Positions 1 to 6,972 of a DNA stretch of 64,000 bases are shown piece after piece. The notes under the pieces were generated by a model that did no database searches, was not told the origin of the DNA, and saw only the letters and a list, made by a program, of their open reading frames with translations. The stretch is from positions 310,001 to 374,000 of the forward strand of contig NZ_JASSVS010000005.1 of assembly GCF_030250645.1 (NCBI RefSeq), read 5' to 3'. Origin of the DNA: Marinobacter azerbaijanicus (GTDB lineage: Bacteria; Pseudomonadota; Gammaproteobacteria; Pseudomonadales; Oleiphilaceae). The translations under genes were made by a program, and so were the position numbers. Position 1 is the stretch's first letter, and the number at the start of each line of letters is the position of its first letter.

Positions 1-395
1 ATGATTCCCTGCGCCAGGATGCCATCAGCCAGACGCCAGGACAGGGTGTGGATTATGTCGTGGGCGTGTTTCGCCACATCAATTCGGTGCTTCTGCATTC
101 CGAACCCTTGCGGCGTTTCGTCCATGACGATCCGGAATACGCCCTCAGGATCCTGACGTCGTCCCAATCCACTTTTCATAGCCGCACCATTGAGGCGAAT
201 ACCCGGATACTGAAAGAGCAGGTGGATGCTGGCTTCATCCACCCGCCAATGAACCTGGAAAGCCTGTCCTATTTCATGGTGCGGCTGGCAGAATCCTGCC
301 TGTACAGCGACATCATCTGCGGGCGCGAGCCCCGTGATGAGGAGCTGGAGGACGCCTGTACTGCTGTTCGTATTCTGCTTGGTGGAAAGGTCTGA
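1..395 (+). CDS. TetR-family transcriptional regulator, C-terminal part (gene enters from outside the window)
   Basis: The reading frame is open from base 3 to the stop at 393-395, so the gene starts upstream of the window and its DNA-binding N-terminus is missing here. The visible 130 residues are an all-helical ligand-binding domain of the TetR type, resembling the QsdR-like C-terminal subgroup (helices around HINSVLLHSEPLRRFV and PMNLESLSYFMVRLAESCLY). The GTG at 48 is an internal codon, not a start. Family assignment rests on the C-terminal domain alone, so the ligand and target cannot be read. It is convergent with the aldehyde dehydrogenase gene downstream and separated from it by a palindromic repeat pair. 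Confidence 0.7.
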   Translation, partial: DSLRQDAISQTPGQGVDYVVGVFRHINSVLLHSEPLRRFVHDDPEYALRILTSSQSTFHSRTIEANTRILKEQVDAGFIHPPMNLESLSYFMVRLAESCLYSDIICGREPRDEELEDACTAVRILLGGKV

Positions 396-445
396 ATCTG
401 GGGGCTACCCCCACCCCGGGACCGACCGGACTTCCGAGTGATTCT

Positions 446-528
446 GTCGGATTACGCTTCGCTAATCCGACCTACGGGGCGCATGAGGAGTTTATCCTGT
501 AGGTCGGATTAGCGAAGCGTAATCCGAC
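446..528. repeat. Family 1 palindromic repeat, inverted pair
   Basis: Two 30-base units lie head to head at 446-475 and 499-528. Each unit is an imperfect palindrome built on GTCGGATTA and TAATCCGAC around an AGCGAAGCG centre, with a CTAC/GTAG tail. The pair could fold as one long hairpin between the convergent ends of the TetR and aldehyde dehydrogenase genes. The organisation is like a REP/BIME element. Confidence 0.8.
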
Positions 529-545
529 ACCCAGCTACTGCCCCA

Positions 546-1961
546 TCACAACTGCAACGACCGGACCTCCAGAAACTCCTCCAGTCCCCACTTGCCAAAC
601 TCACGGCCGACACCGGAATGGCCAAACCCGCCGAACGGCGCCATGGGATTGAAATCTCCGCCATTGACGAACACCTGTCCGGTACGCAGCTTTCCGGCCA
701 CTTTCTTGGCGTGGGCGTCATCTCCGGACCAGACAGCGCCTGACAGGCCATACGCAGTACCGTTGGCAATTTCGATAGCCTCAGCTTCATCCTCATAGGG
801 AATGACACAGAGCACCGGCCCGAAAATTTCTTCCTGGGCGATGCGGCTGTCCGGCTTGACGTTGCCGAAAACGGTGGCTTTGACAAAATAGCCGTGGGCG
901 CAGCCTTCTGGCGATTCCGGGCCACCGGCAATCAGGGTCGCGCCGTCCTGAATACCAAGCTTGATATAGTCAATCACCCGGTCCCGTTGTTGCGCTGAGG
1001 CCAGCGGGCCCAGGCGCGTGCTTTCCTCCAGGGGGTTACCCGGGGTCATTTTCGCCACGGCATTGGCCGCCAGCTCGCAGGCTTCGTCGTGCTTTTGGGC
1101 GGGCACCAGCATTCGCGTCAGCGCGGTGCAGGTCTGGCCCGAATTCAGCAGGCAGTTGTTGACTGTTCCCTTCACCGCTTTGGCCAGATCCGCATCCGCC
1201 AGGATGACCGAAGCGGACTTGCCCCCCATCTCCAGGGCGTAGCGCTTGAAGTCATCGGCTGCGGCATGGGCGATCAGGCTGCCGGTGCGGGTGGAGCCGG
1301 TGAAGGACACCATGTTTACGTCGGGGTGCTTGACCAGGGTATCGCCTACGGTATGCCCTTCTCCACACACCATGTTGAACACGCCCTTGGGCAGATCGGT
1401 GCCGTCGAGGATATCCGCCAGGATATAGGCGCTCTGGGGTGCGATTTCAGACGGCTTGAGTACCAGGGTGCAGCCAGCGGCAATGGCTGGAACCACCTTG
1501 AGGATTACCTGGTGCAGGGGGTAGTTCCAGGGAGTTATGCAACCCACCACGCCCACTGGCGTGTATTGCACCTCGGAATTACCCACCTGTTCGCTGAATG
1601 GGAAATCCGGCAACAGTTTCAGGTAGCTCTTGGTGATAGCGGCGGGCATCCCGGCCTGAATGGCGGTTGCCAGTTTAATGGGCATGCCCACTTCCCGGCA
1701 GATGGTTTCAGCAATCTCGCCTGCTCGCTCTTTCAGGCCGGCATGAAGCTGTTCCAGAACGTGAATGCGTTTTTCCAGTGTGCTTTCGGACCAGCTTTCG
1801 AAGGCGTTGTCTGCCGCAGCGATGGCTTTTTCCATCTCCTCACGACCGGAAGCGGGGACCCTGGCGATAACGTCGCCGGTGGCGGCTTCGTGGACATCAA
1901 TGGTCTCGCCATTCCAGTCCTGCCACTGGCCGTTGATGTAGTTCTTGCTGAGGTTGTTCAT
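546..1961 (-). CDS. NAD(P)-dependent aldehyde dehydrogenase
   Basis: A 471-residue aldehyde dehydrogenase superfamily enzyme that oxidises an aldehyde to the carboxylic acid in the cytoplasm. It has the oxyanion Asn in PWNYPL (about residue 146), the general base Glu in LEMGGKS (about 244) and the catalytic Cys in NSGQTCTA (about 278). Length is normal for the family. The start ATG follows AGGAGC at good spacing. It lies 15 bases downstream of the zinc alcohol dehydrogenase gene on the same strand, so the pair probably forms an operon that converts a primary alcohol to an acid for entry into beta-oxidation. The substrate cannot be told from sequence. Confidence 0.93.
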   Translation of the reverse strand: MNNLSKNYINGQWQDWNGETIDVHEAATGDVIARVPASGREEMEKAIAAADNAFESWSESTLEKRIHVLEQLHAGLKERAGEIAETICREVGMPIKLATAIQAGMPAAITKSYLKLLPDFPFSEQVGNSEVQYTPVGVVGCITPWNYPLHQVILKVVPAIAAGCTLVLKPSEIAPQSAYILADILDGTDLPKGVFNMVCGEGHTVGDTLVKHPDVNMVSFTGSTRTGSLIAHAAADDFKRYALEMGGKSASVILADADLAKAVKGTVNNCLLNSGQTCTALTRMLVPAQKHDEACELAANAVAKMTPGNPLEESTRLGPLASAQQRDRVIDYIKLGIQDGATLIAGGPESPEGCAHGYFVKATVFGNVKPDSRIAQEEIFGPVLCVIPYEDEAEAIEIANGTAYGLSGAVWSGDDAHAKKVAGKLRTGQVFVNGGDFNPMAPFGGFGHSGVGREFGKWGLEEFLEVRSLQL

Positions 1962-1976
1962 GGTTCTGCTCCTGAA

Positions 1977-3083
1977 TCAGTCGAAAACGATCACGCCACG
2001 GGCGTTCTTGCCAGCCAACATATCATCGAACGCCTGTGGCGCGTCATCAATGTGGTAGGTGCGGGTGACAAGTTCATCGAGCTTGAGTTTGCCAGCCCTG
2101 TACAGTCCGAGGATACGGGGAAAATCGTACTGCGGCCGCGCAGAGCCCAGCCAGCTACCCTTGAGAGTTTTCTCATCGGCGGGCAGGGTCAGGGTGGTGA
2201 TGGAGGTTTTGTCCTTCGGGTCCGACACCCCCACCACCACCGCGGTACCACCACGGCCAAGGCACTTGTAGGCCTGCTCAACGACCGGGCCCGCACCCAC
2301 ACATTCGAAGGCATAGTCGACGCCGCCGGTGAGCTTTTTCACGGCTCTGGCGCCATCCTCCACCTCGTTGATATTAATGGTGTGCGTGGCGCCGAATTCC
2401 CTGGCCATCTGGAGTTTTTTCTCGTTGTTATCCACCGCAACGATCATTTCCGCACCTGCGGCAACACAGCCCTGGATAGCGTTCAGCCCGACACCACCAA
2501 TGCCGAAGACGGCGGTGCGGGAACCCGGCTCGACTTTCGCGGTGTTGAACACAGCACCGACGCCGGTCATGACAGCACAGCCTACCAGAGCAGCGTTCTG
2601 CATGGGTACGGACTCATCCACCTTGACGCAGTTGTCCACGTGCATGGTGGCGTATTCGGCCATTACGCCGCAGGCGCCGAAAACATTGAGATCCTCGCCA
2701 TCCGCGCCCTTGGTGCGAACAGTGCCATCCGGCAAGGTAAACATCGCCTTACGTGCGTTTTCACAGAGCACCGGGCGGCCACGTACGCATTGGCGGCACT
2801 TGCCGCACATGGAGATGAAGGAACTGACGACGTGGTCGCCCTCCTTGAAAGCGGTGACACCCTCGCCCACTTCGATGACGACGCCGGCGGCTTCGTGGCC
2901 AAGGACCAGGGGCGCGGGGTAGGGGATCTTGCCGGTGGTGGCGGAATGGTCGCTGTGGCAGACGCCGCAGGCAGCGATCTTTACGGTTATTTCGTCCCGC
3001 TTGGGGCCTTCCACGGTGATGGTTTCCACCTGAACGGGTTGACCCCATTCGCGGCAGACGACTGCCTTTGCCTTTCTGTCCAT
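1977..3083 (-). CDS. Zinc-dependent alcohol dehydrogenase (MDR superfamily)
   Basis: A 368-residue zinc-type medium-chain alcohol dehydrogenase that oxidises an alcohol to an aldehyde with NAD. Catalytic zinc ligands are visible in CGVCHSDH, GHE (about residues 62-64) and VGCAV. Four structural-zinc cysteines occur at about 93, 96, 99 and 107. The Rossmann dinucleotide motif is GIGGVG. It resembles the group that includes class III and long-chain alcohol dehydrogenases. It is followed after 15 bases by the aldehyde dehydrogenase gene and is probably co-transcribed with it. The upstream spacer carries a family 1 repeat pair. A role in alkanol or other primary-alcohol oxidation is inferred from the neighbours. 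Confidence 0.92.
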   Translation of the reverse strand: MDRKAKAVVCREWGQPVQVETITVEGPKRDEITVKIAACGVCHSDHSATTGKIPYPAPLVLGHEAAGVVIEVGEGVTAFKEGDHVVSSFISMCGKCRQCVRGRPVLCENARKAMFTLPDGTVRTKGADGEDLNVFGACGVMAEYATMHVDNCVKVDESVPMQNAALVGCAVMTGVGAVFNTAKVEPGSRTAVFGIGGVGLNAIQGCVAAGAEMIVAVDNNEKKLQMAREFGATHTININEVEDGARAVKKLTGGVDYAFECVGAGPVVEQAYKCLGRGGTAVVVGVSDPKDKTSITTLTLPADEKTLKGSWLGSARPQYDFPRILGLYRAGKLKLDELVTRTYHIDDAPQAFDDMLAGKNARGVIVFD

Positions 3084-3136
3084 TTTGTTTGACTCCTTGG
3101 TTTACGTAGCCTTGTTGTTTTGGGGCTGGCCGCGAG

Positions 3137-3225
3137 GTGAGGTACCCCACCCCGCAGCCGTTCTGACAATGTTGGCTTTGTCGGATTACGGCTGCGCCTA
3201 ATCCGACCTACATGGGGTACCTCAC
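3137..3225. repeat. 13-base perfect inverted repeat around a family 1 repeat
   Basis: GTGAGGTACCCCA at 3137-3149 pairs perfectly with TGGGGTACCTCAC at 3213-3225, enclosing the family 1 unit at 3180-3211. It lies in the spacer upstream of the alcohol dehydrogenase gene and downstream of the acyl-CoA dehydrogenase gene. It could be a terminator stem or the outer arm of a compound repeat. Confidence 0.6.
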
Positions 3226-3263
3226 AAGCAACCGTAGGTCGGATTAGCGAAGCGTAATCCGAC
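3180..3263. repeat. Family 1 palindromic repeat, inverted pair
   Basis: Units at 3180-3211 (two bases longer in the centre, GGCTGCGCC) and 3234-3263 lie in opposite orientation 22 bases apart. The second unit is identical in core to 499-528. The pair sits between the end of the acyl-CoA dehydrogenase gene and the alcohol dehydrogenase start. Confidence 0.8.
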
Positions 3264-3277
3264 AAACAAACCCTCTG

Positions 3278-5080
3278 CTAGAACTCGGAATCCAGCATAC
3301 CCAACGTCGTGGTATCCACAGCACTCAACAGCTCCGCCAGACTGACAACCTTCGGCAACTCATACCTGGCAAAATACTCACAGGCTTTCACCTTACCCTC
3401 GTAGAATTCCGCTGTCTGCTCACCTTTTCCTTCCAGCCCGGCAATGGCCTTGATGGCCTGGCGCAGCCAGAGCCAGCCGACAACGGTGTGACCAAAGGCC
3501 TCCAGGTAGAGCGAGGCATTAGCCAGAGCTTTTTCGACGTTACCGTTGGCTTTTTCCGCGTTGGTCGCATCCGTGGCTGCGGCCATGGCTGCCACTGCGC
3601 GGTTCAGTTGATCGGCGCAGATTGCCAGTCGTTCGTTCCCGTGGGCTTCGGCGATGGTGGCATTCATACGGTCCATAAGCCCCCGATAAAACTTACCCCC
3701 GTCCATGGAGACCTTGCGGCCCAGAAGATCGATTCCCTGGATGCCGTGGGTGCCTTCATGGATCGGGTTCAGGCGGTTATCACGGTAGAACTGTTCAACC
3801 GGATACTCGCGGGTGTAGCCGTAGCCGCCGTGTACCTGGATCGCGAGACTGTTGGCTTCCAGGCAGAATTGGGAGGGCCAGGATTTGATGACCGGGGTGA
3901 GCAGATCCAGCAGGCCAGCGGCCAGCTGGCGTTGCTCGTCGGTGGCTCCGTGCTTTTTCTCGTCCACCAGCATGGCCCCCTGCAGACACAGGGCCAGCCC
4001 CCCTTCCACGTAAGCTTTCTGGGCCAGCAGCATGCGGCGGATATCGGCATGACGGATCAGCGGGACTTGCGGCGTGCCGGGGTCTTTCTCGCCAACGGGA
4101 CGACCCTGTTTGCGCTCGCGGGCGTAGTCCAGCGCGTGCAGATAGCCGGTATAACCCAGCATGACCGAGCCCAGACCGACGCCGATGCGAGCTTCATTCA
4201 TCATATGGAACATCGCCGCCAGGCCGTTGTTGGGCTCGCCTACCAGATAGCCCACAGCACCGTCTTTCTCGCCGAAATTGAGCATGGTGGATGTCGTGCC
4301 GCGATAGCCCATTTTGTGAATCAGACCTGCCAGCGCCACATCGTTACGCTCACCCAGGCTGCCGTCCTCGTTAACCAGGACCTTGGGCACAATAAACAGG
4401 GAAATGCCTTTCACCCCGGCAGGGGCGTCTGGCAAGCGGGCAAGTACCATGTGGATGATATTGTCGCTCAGCTCGTGATCACCTGCAGAAATATAGATCT
4501 TGTTGCCGAACAGGCGATAGCTGCCATCGTCCTGAGGCTCCGCCCGGGTGCGCAGATCGCCCAGGGACGATCCGGCCTGGGGCTCCGTCAGACACATGGT
4601 GCCGAAGAAGCGGCCGGCCATCATCGGCTCGGCGTACTTTTTCTGCTGATGCTCGTTGCCCTGGGCCACAATCAGATTCGCCGCCGCAATCGTCAGCCCG
4701 GCGTAGCCCTGGGTACCCACGTTCGCACCCTTGAGCATGCCTACGCACATCTGGGCCACCGCGGTGGGAAGCTGCATGCCGCCACGTTCATAGTCCTGAC
4801 CGGCGGCCATCAGGCCGGTTTCCCGCAGAACACCCAGGGCCTTTTTGACTTCCGGGCGCATTGTTACGCGACCGTTCTCGAACCGGGGTTCTTCTTCGTC
4901 GACCAGTCTTGCGTGAGGTGCAAACTCTTCTGACGCAACCTTTAGGGCCAGTTCAAGTGCAGCCTGGAGCGTTTCCCGGTTGTGCTCCGAATAGCGCTCG
5001 TAGCCCAGGACCTGTTCGACGTCGTGGAGTTCGAAGAGCTGGAAGGCAAGGTCCTGGGTGTTGATGATTTTTTGTTGCAT
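3278..5080 (-). CDS. Acyl-CoA dehydrogenase, about 600-residue class with extra C-terminal domain
   Basis: A flavin-dependent acyl-CoA dehydrogenase that introduces the 2,3 double bond into an acyl-CoA. The FAD/substrate signatures MCLTEPQAGSSLGDLRT and GYGYTREYPVEQFYRD are present, and the catalytic Glu is in the HEGTHGIQ segment. Its length, about 600 residues, fits the long family with an additional C-terminal helical domain, found near fatty-acid oxidation genes. I place the start at 5080 (MQQKII...), where AAGGTAACGAGG precedes the ATG. An in-frame start at 5110 would add ten residues with no clear ribosome site. The spacer upstream is rich in repeats and contains the palindrome GTTTATATAAAC. 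Confidence 0.9.
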   Translation of the reverse strand: MQQKIINTQDLAFQLFELHDVEQVLGYERYSEHNRETLQAALELALKVASEEFAPHARLVDEEEPRFENGRVTMRPEVKKALGVLRETGLMAAGQDYERGGMQLPTAVAQMCVGMLKGANVGTQGYAGLTIAAANLIVAQGNEHQQKKYAEPMMAGRFFGTMCLTEPQAGSSLGDLRTRAEPQDDGSYRLFGNKIYISAGDHELSDNIIHMVLARLPDAPAGVKGISLFIVPKVLVNEDGSLGERNDVALAGLIHKMGYRGTTSTMLNFGEKDGAVGYLVGEPNNGLAAMFHMMNEARIGVGLGSVMLGYTGYLHALDYARERKQGRPVGEKDPGTPQVPLIRHADIRRMLLAQKAYVEGGLALCLQGAMLVDEKKHGATDEQRQLAAGLLDLLTPVIKSWPSQFCLEANSLAIQVHGGYGYTREYPVEQFYRDNRLNPIHEGTHGIQGIDLLGRKVSMDGGKFYRGLMDRMNATIAEAHGNERLAICADQLNRAVAAMAAATDATNAEKANGNVEKALANASLYLEAFGHTVVGWLWLRQAIKAIAGLEGKGEQTAEFYEGKVKACEYFARYELPKVVSLAELLSAVDTTTLGMLDSEF

Positions 5081-5133
5081 GGCCTCGTTACCTTTGGCAT
5101 GGATTAGCACGGTAGCCTGCTAGCCTCGAGTCT

Positions 5134-5227
5134 GGTCCTGCGGTGGGGGTACCTTTTCTTCTGGGAAAAGAACTCGCTTTGCTCAGACACCTTTTCCCGT
5201 CAGAAAAGGTACCCCCACCACATGACC
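5134..5227. repeat. Family 2 long palindrome (reverse orientation)
   Basis: GGTC at 5134 to GACC at 5227. Arms GGTGGGGGTACCTTTTCT and AGAAAAGGTACCCCCACC enclose a core reading AACTCGCTTTGCTCAGACA, the reverse complement of the core in the other three copies. It would form a stem of more than 30 base pairs. Confidence 0.8.
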
Positions 5228-5251
5228 GGCCTGGCTGCACAGTTATATCCG

Positions 5252-5263
5252 GTTTATATAAAC
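5252..5263. promoter_or_regulatory. Perfect 12-base palindrome upstream of the acyl-CoA dehydrogenase gene
   Basis: GTTTATATAAAC is a perfect palindrome in the AT-rich part of the spacer, with a TATAAC-like element just downstream on the minus strand. It may be an operator or promoter element for the gene starting at 5080. No specific regulator can be named. Confidence 0.35.
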
Positions 5264-5294
5264 TTGCATCCATCGCTGATCAGTTCTATGGGTC

Positions 5295-5357
5295 GTAGGT
5301 CGGGTTAGCCAACGGCGTAACCCGACAGTCGGATTACGCTTCGCTAATCCGACCTAC
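5295..5357. repeat. Family 1 palindromic repeat, inverted pair
   Basis: Units at 5295-5326 (variant centre, GGGTTAGCCAACGGCGTAACCC) and 5328-5357 (consensus form) lie back to back with one base between them. This is the closest pair in the window. The variant unit keeps pairing on both sides through compensating changes. Confidence 0.8.
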
Positions 5358-5398
5358 GTGGTAATGGGACGACGTGGCGATAACCGTGCCGTCCGGAC

Positions 5399-5492
5399 GG
5401 GCCCGGGGTGGGGTGTCTTTTCTGCCGGGAAAAAGATGTCTGAGCGCAGCGAGTTATTTTTCCCATAAGAAAAGACACCCCGCCGCGGGCCC
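5399..5492. repeat. Family 2 long palindrome
   Basis: Outer arms GGGCCC (5399 and 5487). Inner arms GGGGTGTCTTTTCT and AGAAAAGACACCCC flank GGGAAAAA...TTTTTCCC around the core TGTCTGAGCGCAGCGAGTT. It lies just after the stop codon of the thiolase gene on the minus strand, so it may end or stabilise that transcript. Confidence 0.8.
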
Positions 5493-5519
5493 AGCCCCCA
5501 AACCAACAAGCCAACGGAG

Positions 5520-6704
5520 TTAAACCACTTCAAACAGGCCAGCGGCCCCCTGGCCACCACCGATGCACATGGTTACGACAACGTACTTGGCACCACGGCG
5601 TTTGCCTTCGATCAGGGCATGGCCCGTCAGGCGGGAACCCGTGACACCGTATGGATGGCCAATGGAGATGGAGCCACCGTTCACATTCAGTTTTTCCATC
5701 GGGATACCCAGACGATCACGGCAGTAGACCACCTGGGAAGCGAAGGCTTCGTTCAGTTCCCACAGGTCGATGTCATCCATTTTCAAACCGGTGCGTTCCA
5801 GCAGGCGTGGAATCGCGAAAACCGGGCCTATGCCCATTTCGTCCGGCTCGCAGCCAGCAACCGCGAAGCCACGGAAGATGCCCATGGGTTCGATGTTGTT
5901 TTTCTCGGCGTATGTGGAGTTCATCACCGTGCACACGGATGCACCGTCCGAGAGCTGGGACGCGTTGCCGGCGGTGACAAACTGATCATCTCCACGCACC
6001 GGATTCAGCCCTTGCAGGCCTTCCAGTGTGGTGTTCGGGCGATTGCACTCATCACGGGCCAGAGTGACATCCTTATAACTGATGTCCCCGGTTTCCTTGT
6101 CCTTCACCATCATAGTGGCGTCGAAGGGCACAATCTCATCGTCGAATTTGCCAGCTTCCTGAGCGGCCGCGGTGCGCTGCTGGGAAATCAGCGCGTACTC
6201 GTCCTGGGACTCGCGGCTGATGCCATAACGTTGGGCAACAATATCGGCCGTTTCAATCATTGCCAGGTACAACTCAGGCTTGTTCTTCATCAGCCAGTCG
6301 TTGGTGGCGTGAAAGCTGTTGAGCTTGTCGTTCTGCACCATGGAAATGGATTCGACACCACCGGCCACCATGGCCGGCACTTTCTCTGACACCACCCGTT
6401 GAGCGGCAATAGCAATGGACTGAAGACCGGAGCTGCAGAACCGGTTGATGGAAAGGCCAGCAGTCGTCACCGGCAGACCGGCACGAATCGCCGCCAGGCG
6501 AGCGATGTTCTTGCCCTGGGCGCCTTCGTGGAAGGTTGCGCCGAGGATCACGTCTTCAACAACATTCGGGTCGATACCCGCACGCTCAACCGCGTGCCGG
6601 ATCACATGACCGGCCAGATCCACAGAATGGGTGTTGTTCAAAGCGCCACGGTAGGATTTACCGAGGCCCGTGCGTGCTGTGGAGACAATAACGGCATCAG
6701 ACAT
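5520..6704 (-). CDS. Acetyl-CoA C-acyltransferase (thiolase)
   Basis: A 394-residue thiolase II family enzyme that cleaves 3-ketoacyl-CoA to acetyl-CoA and a shortened acyl-CoA, the last step of beta-oxidation. The nucleophilic Cys is in RFCSSGLQ (about residue 90), the His is in [11 protein letters not shown], and the second active-site Cys is in [11 protein letters not shown] near the C-terminus. All three are present, so it should be active. It lies between the acyl-CoA dehydrogenase and the bifunctional hydratase/dehydrogenase genes on the same strand. Repeat-filled spacers separate them, so each may have its own promoter. A biosynthetic acetoacetyl-CoA thiolase is possible but less likely in this setting. 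Confidence 0.93.
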   Translation of the reverse strand: MSDAVIVSTARTGLGKSYRGALNNTHSVDLAGHVIRHAVERAGIDPNVVEDVILGATFHEGAQGKNIARLAAIRAGLPVTTAGLSINRFCSSGLQSIAIAAQRVVSEKVPAMVAGGVESISMVQNDKLNSFHATNDWLMKNKPELYLAMIETADIVAQRYGISRESQDEYALISQQRTAAAQEAGKFDDEIVPFDATMMVKDKETGDISYKDVTLARDECNRPNTTLEGLQGLNPVRGDDQFVTAGNASQLSDGASVCTVMNSTYAEKNNIEPMGIFRGFAVAGCEPDEMGIGPVFAIPRLLERTGLKMDDIDLWELNEAFASQVVYCRDRLGIPMEKLNVNGGSISIGHPYGVTGSRLTGHALIEGKRRGAKYVVVTMCIGGGQGAAGLFEVV

Positions 6705-6732
6705 AACAATATCCTTAGTAATCGGTGTACAC

Positions 6733-6820
6733 GTAGGTCGGATTAGGCGAAGCCGTAATCCGACACAGGGTTGGGCGTTTCGACGACGTTGTCGGATTAC
6801 GCTTCGCTAATCCGACCTAC
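6733..6820. repeat. Family 1 palindromic repeat, inverted pair
   Basis: Units at 6733-6764 (centre AGGCGAAGCCGT) and 6791-6820 (consensus form) lie in opposite orientation 26 bases apart, in the spacer upstream of the thiolase start. Confidence 0.8.
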
Positions 6821-6853
6821 AAGAGCAAGGGGTCAAGCCTCCAGAGTAAGGTC

Positions 6854-6947
6854 GGTCGTGGGGAAGGGTGCCTTTTCTTCTGGGAAAAAGATGTCTGAGC
6901 GCAGCGAGTTATTTTTCCCAGAAGAAAAGGCACCCCTCCCCATGACC
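6854..6947. repeat. Family 2 long palindrome
   Basis: GGTC at 6854 to GACC at 6944-6947. Arms GGGTGCCTTTTCTTCTGGGA and TCCCAGAAGAAAAGGCACCC are perfectly complementary, around the core TGTCTGAGCGCAGCGAGTT. This is the best preserved copy. It sits just past the stop codon of the bifunctional beta-oxidation gene. Confidence 0.85.
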
Positions 6948-6972
6948 AGCCCCCACACCAGCAGGCTAGTCC

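Larger units (their letters stand above)
5081..5519. other. Long intergenic spacer made almost entirely of palindromic repeats
   Basis: The 439 bases between the thiolase 3' end and the acyl-CoA dehydrogenase start contain no credible gene. From left to right they hold a family 2 palindrome (5134-5227), the palindrome GTTTATATAAAC (5252-5263), a family 1 pair (5295-5357) and a second family 2 palindrome (5399-5492). The promoter of the acyl-CoA dehydrogenase gene should lie near 5240-5270. Confidence 0.75.

Noticed and set aside
1089..3092. 667-codon open frame on the plus strand
   Set aside because: It lies antisense to the alcohol and aldehyde dehydrogenase genes, which have full catalytic motifs. 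The translation is low-complexity and His/Gly-rich with no domain.
3488..4933. 481-codon open frame on the plus strand
   Set aside because: Antisense to the long acyl-CoA dehydrogenase gene and without recognisable motifs.
446..6947. Repeats as a possible CRISPR array
   Set aside because: Units occur in inverted pairs and spread over several spacers. There are no regular unique spacers and no cas genes.
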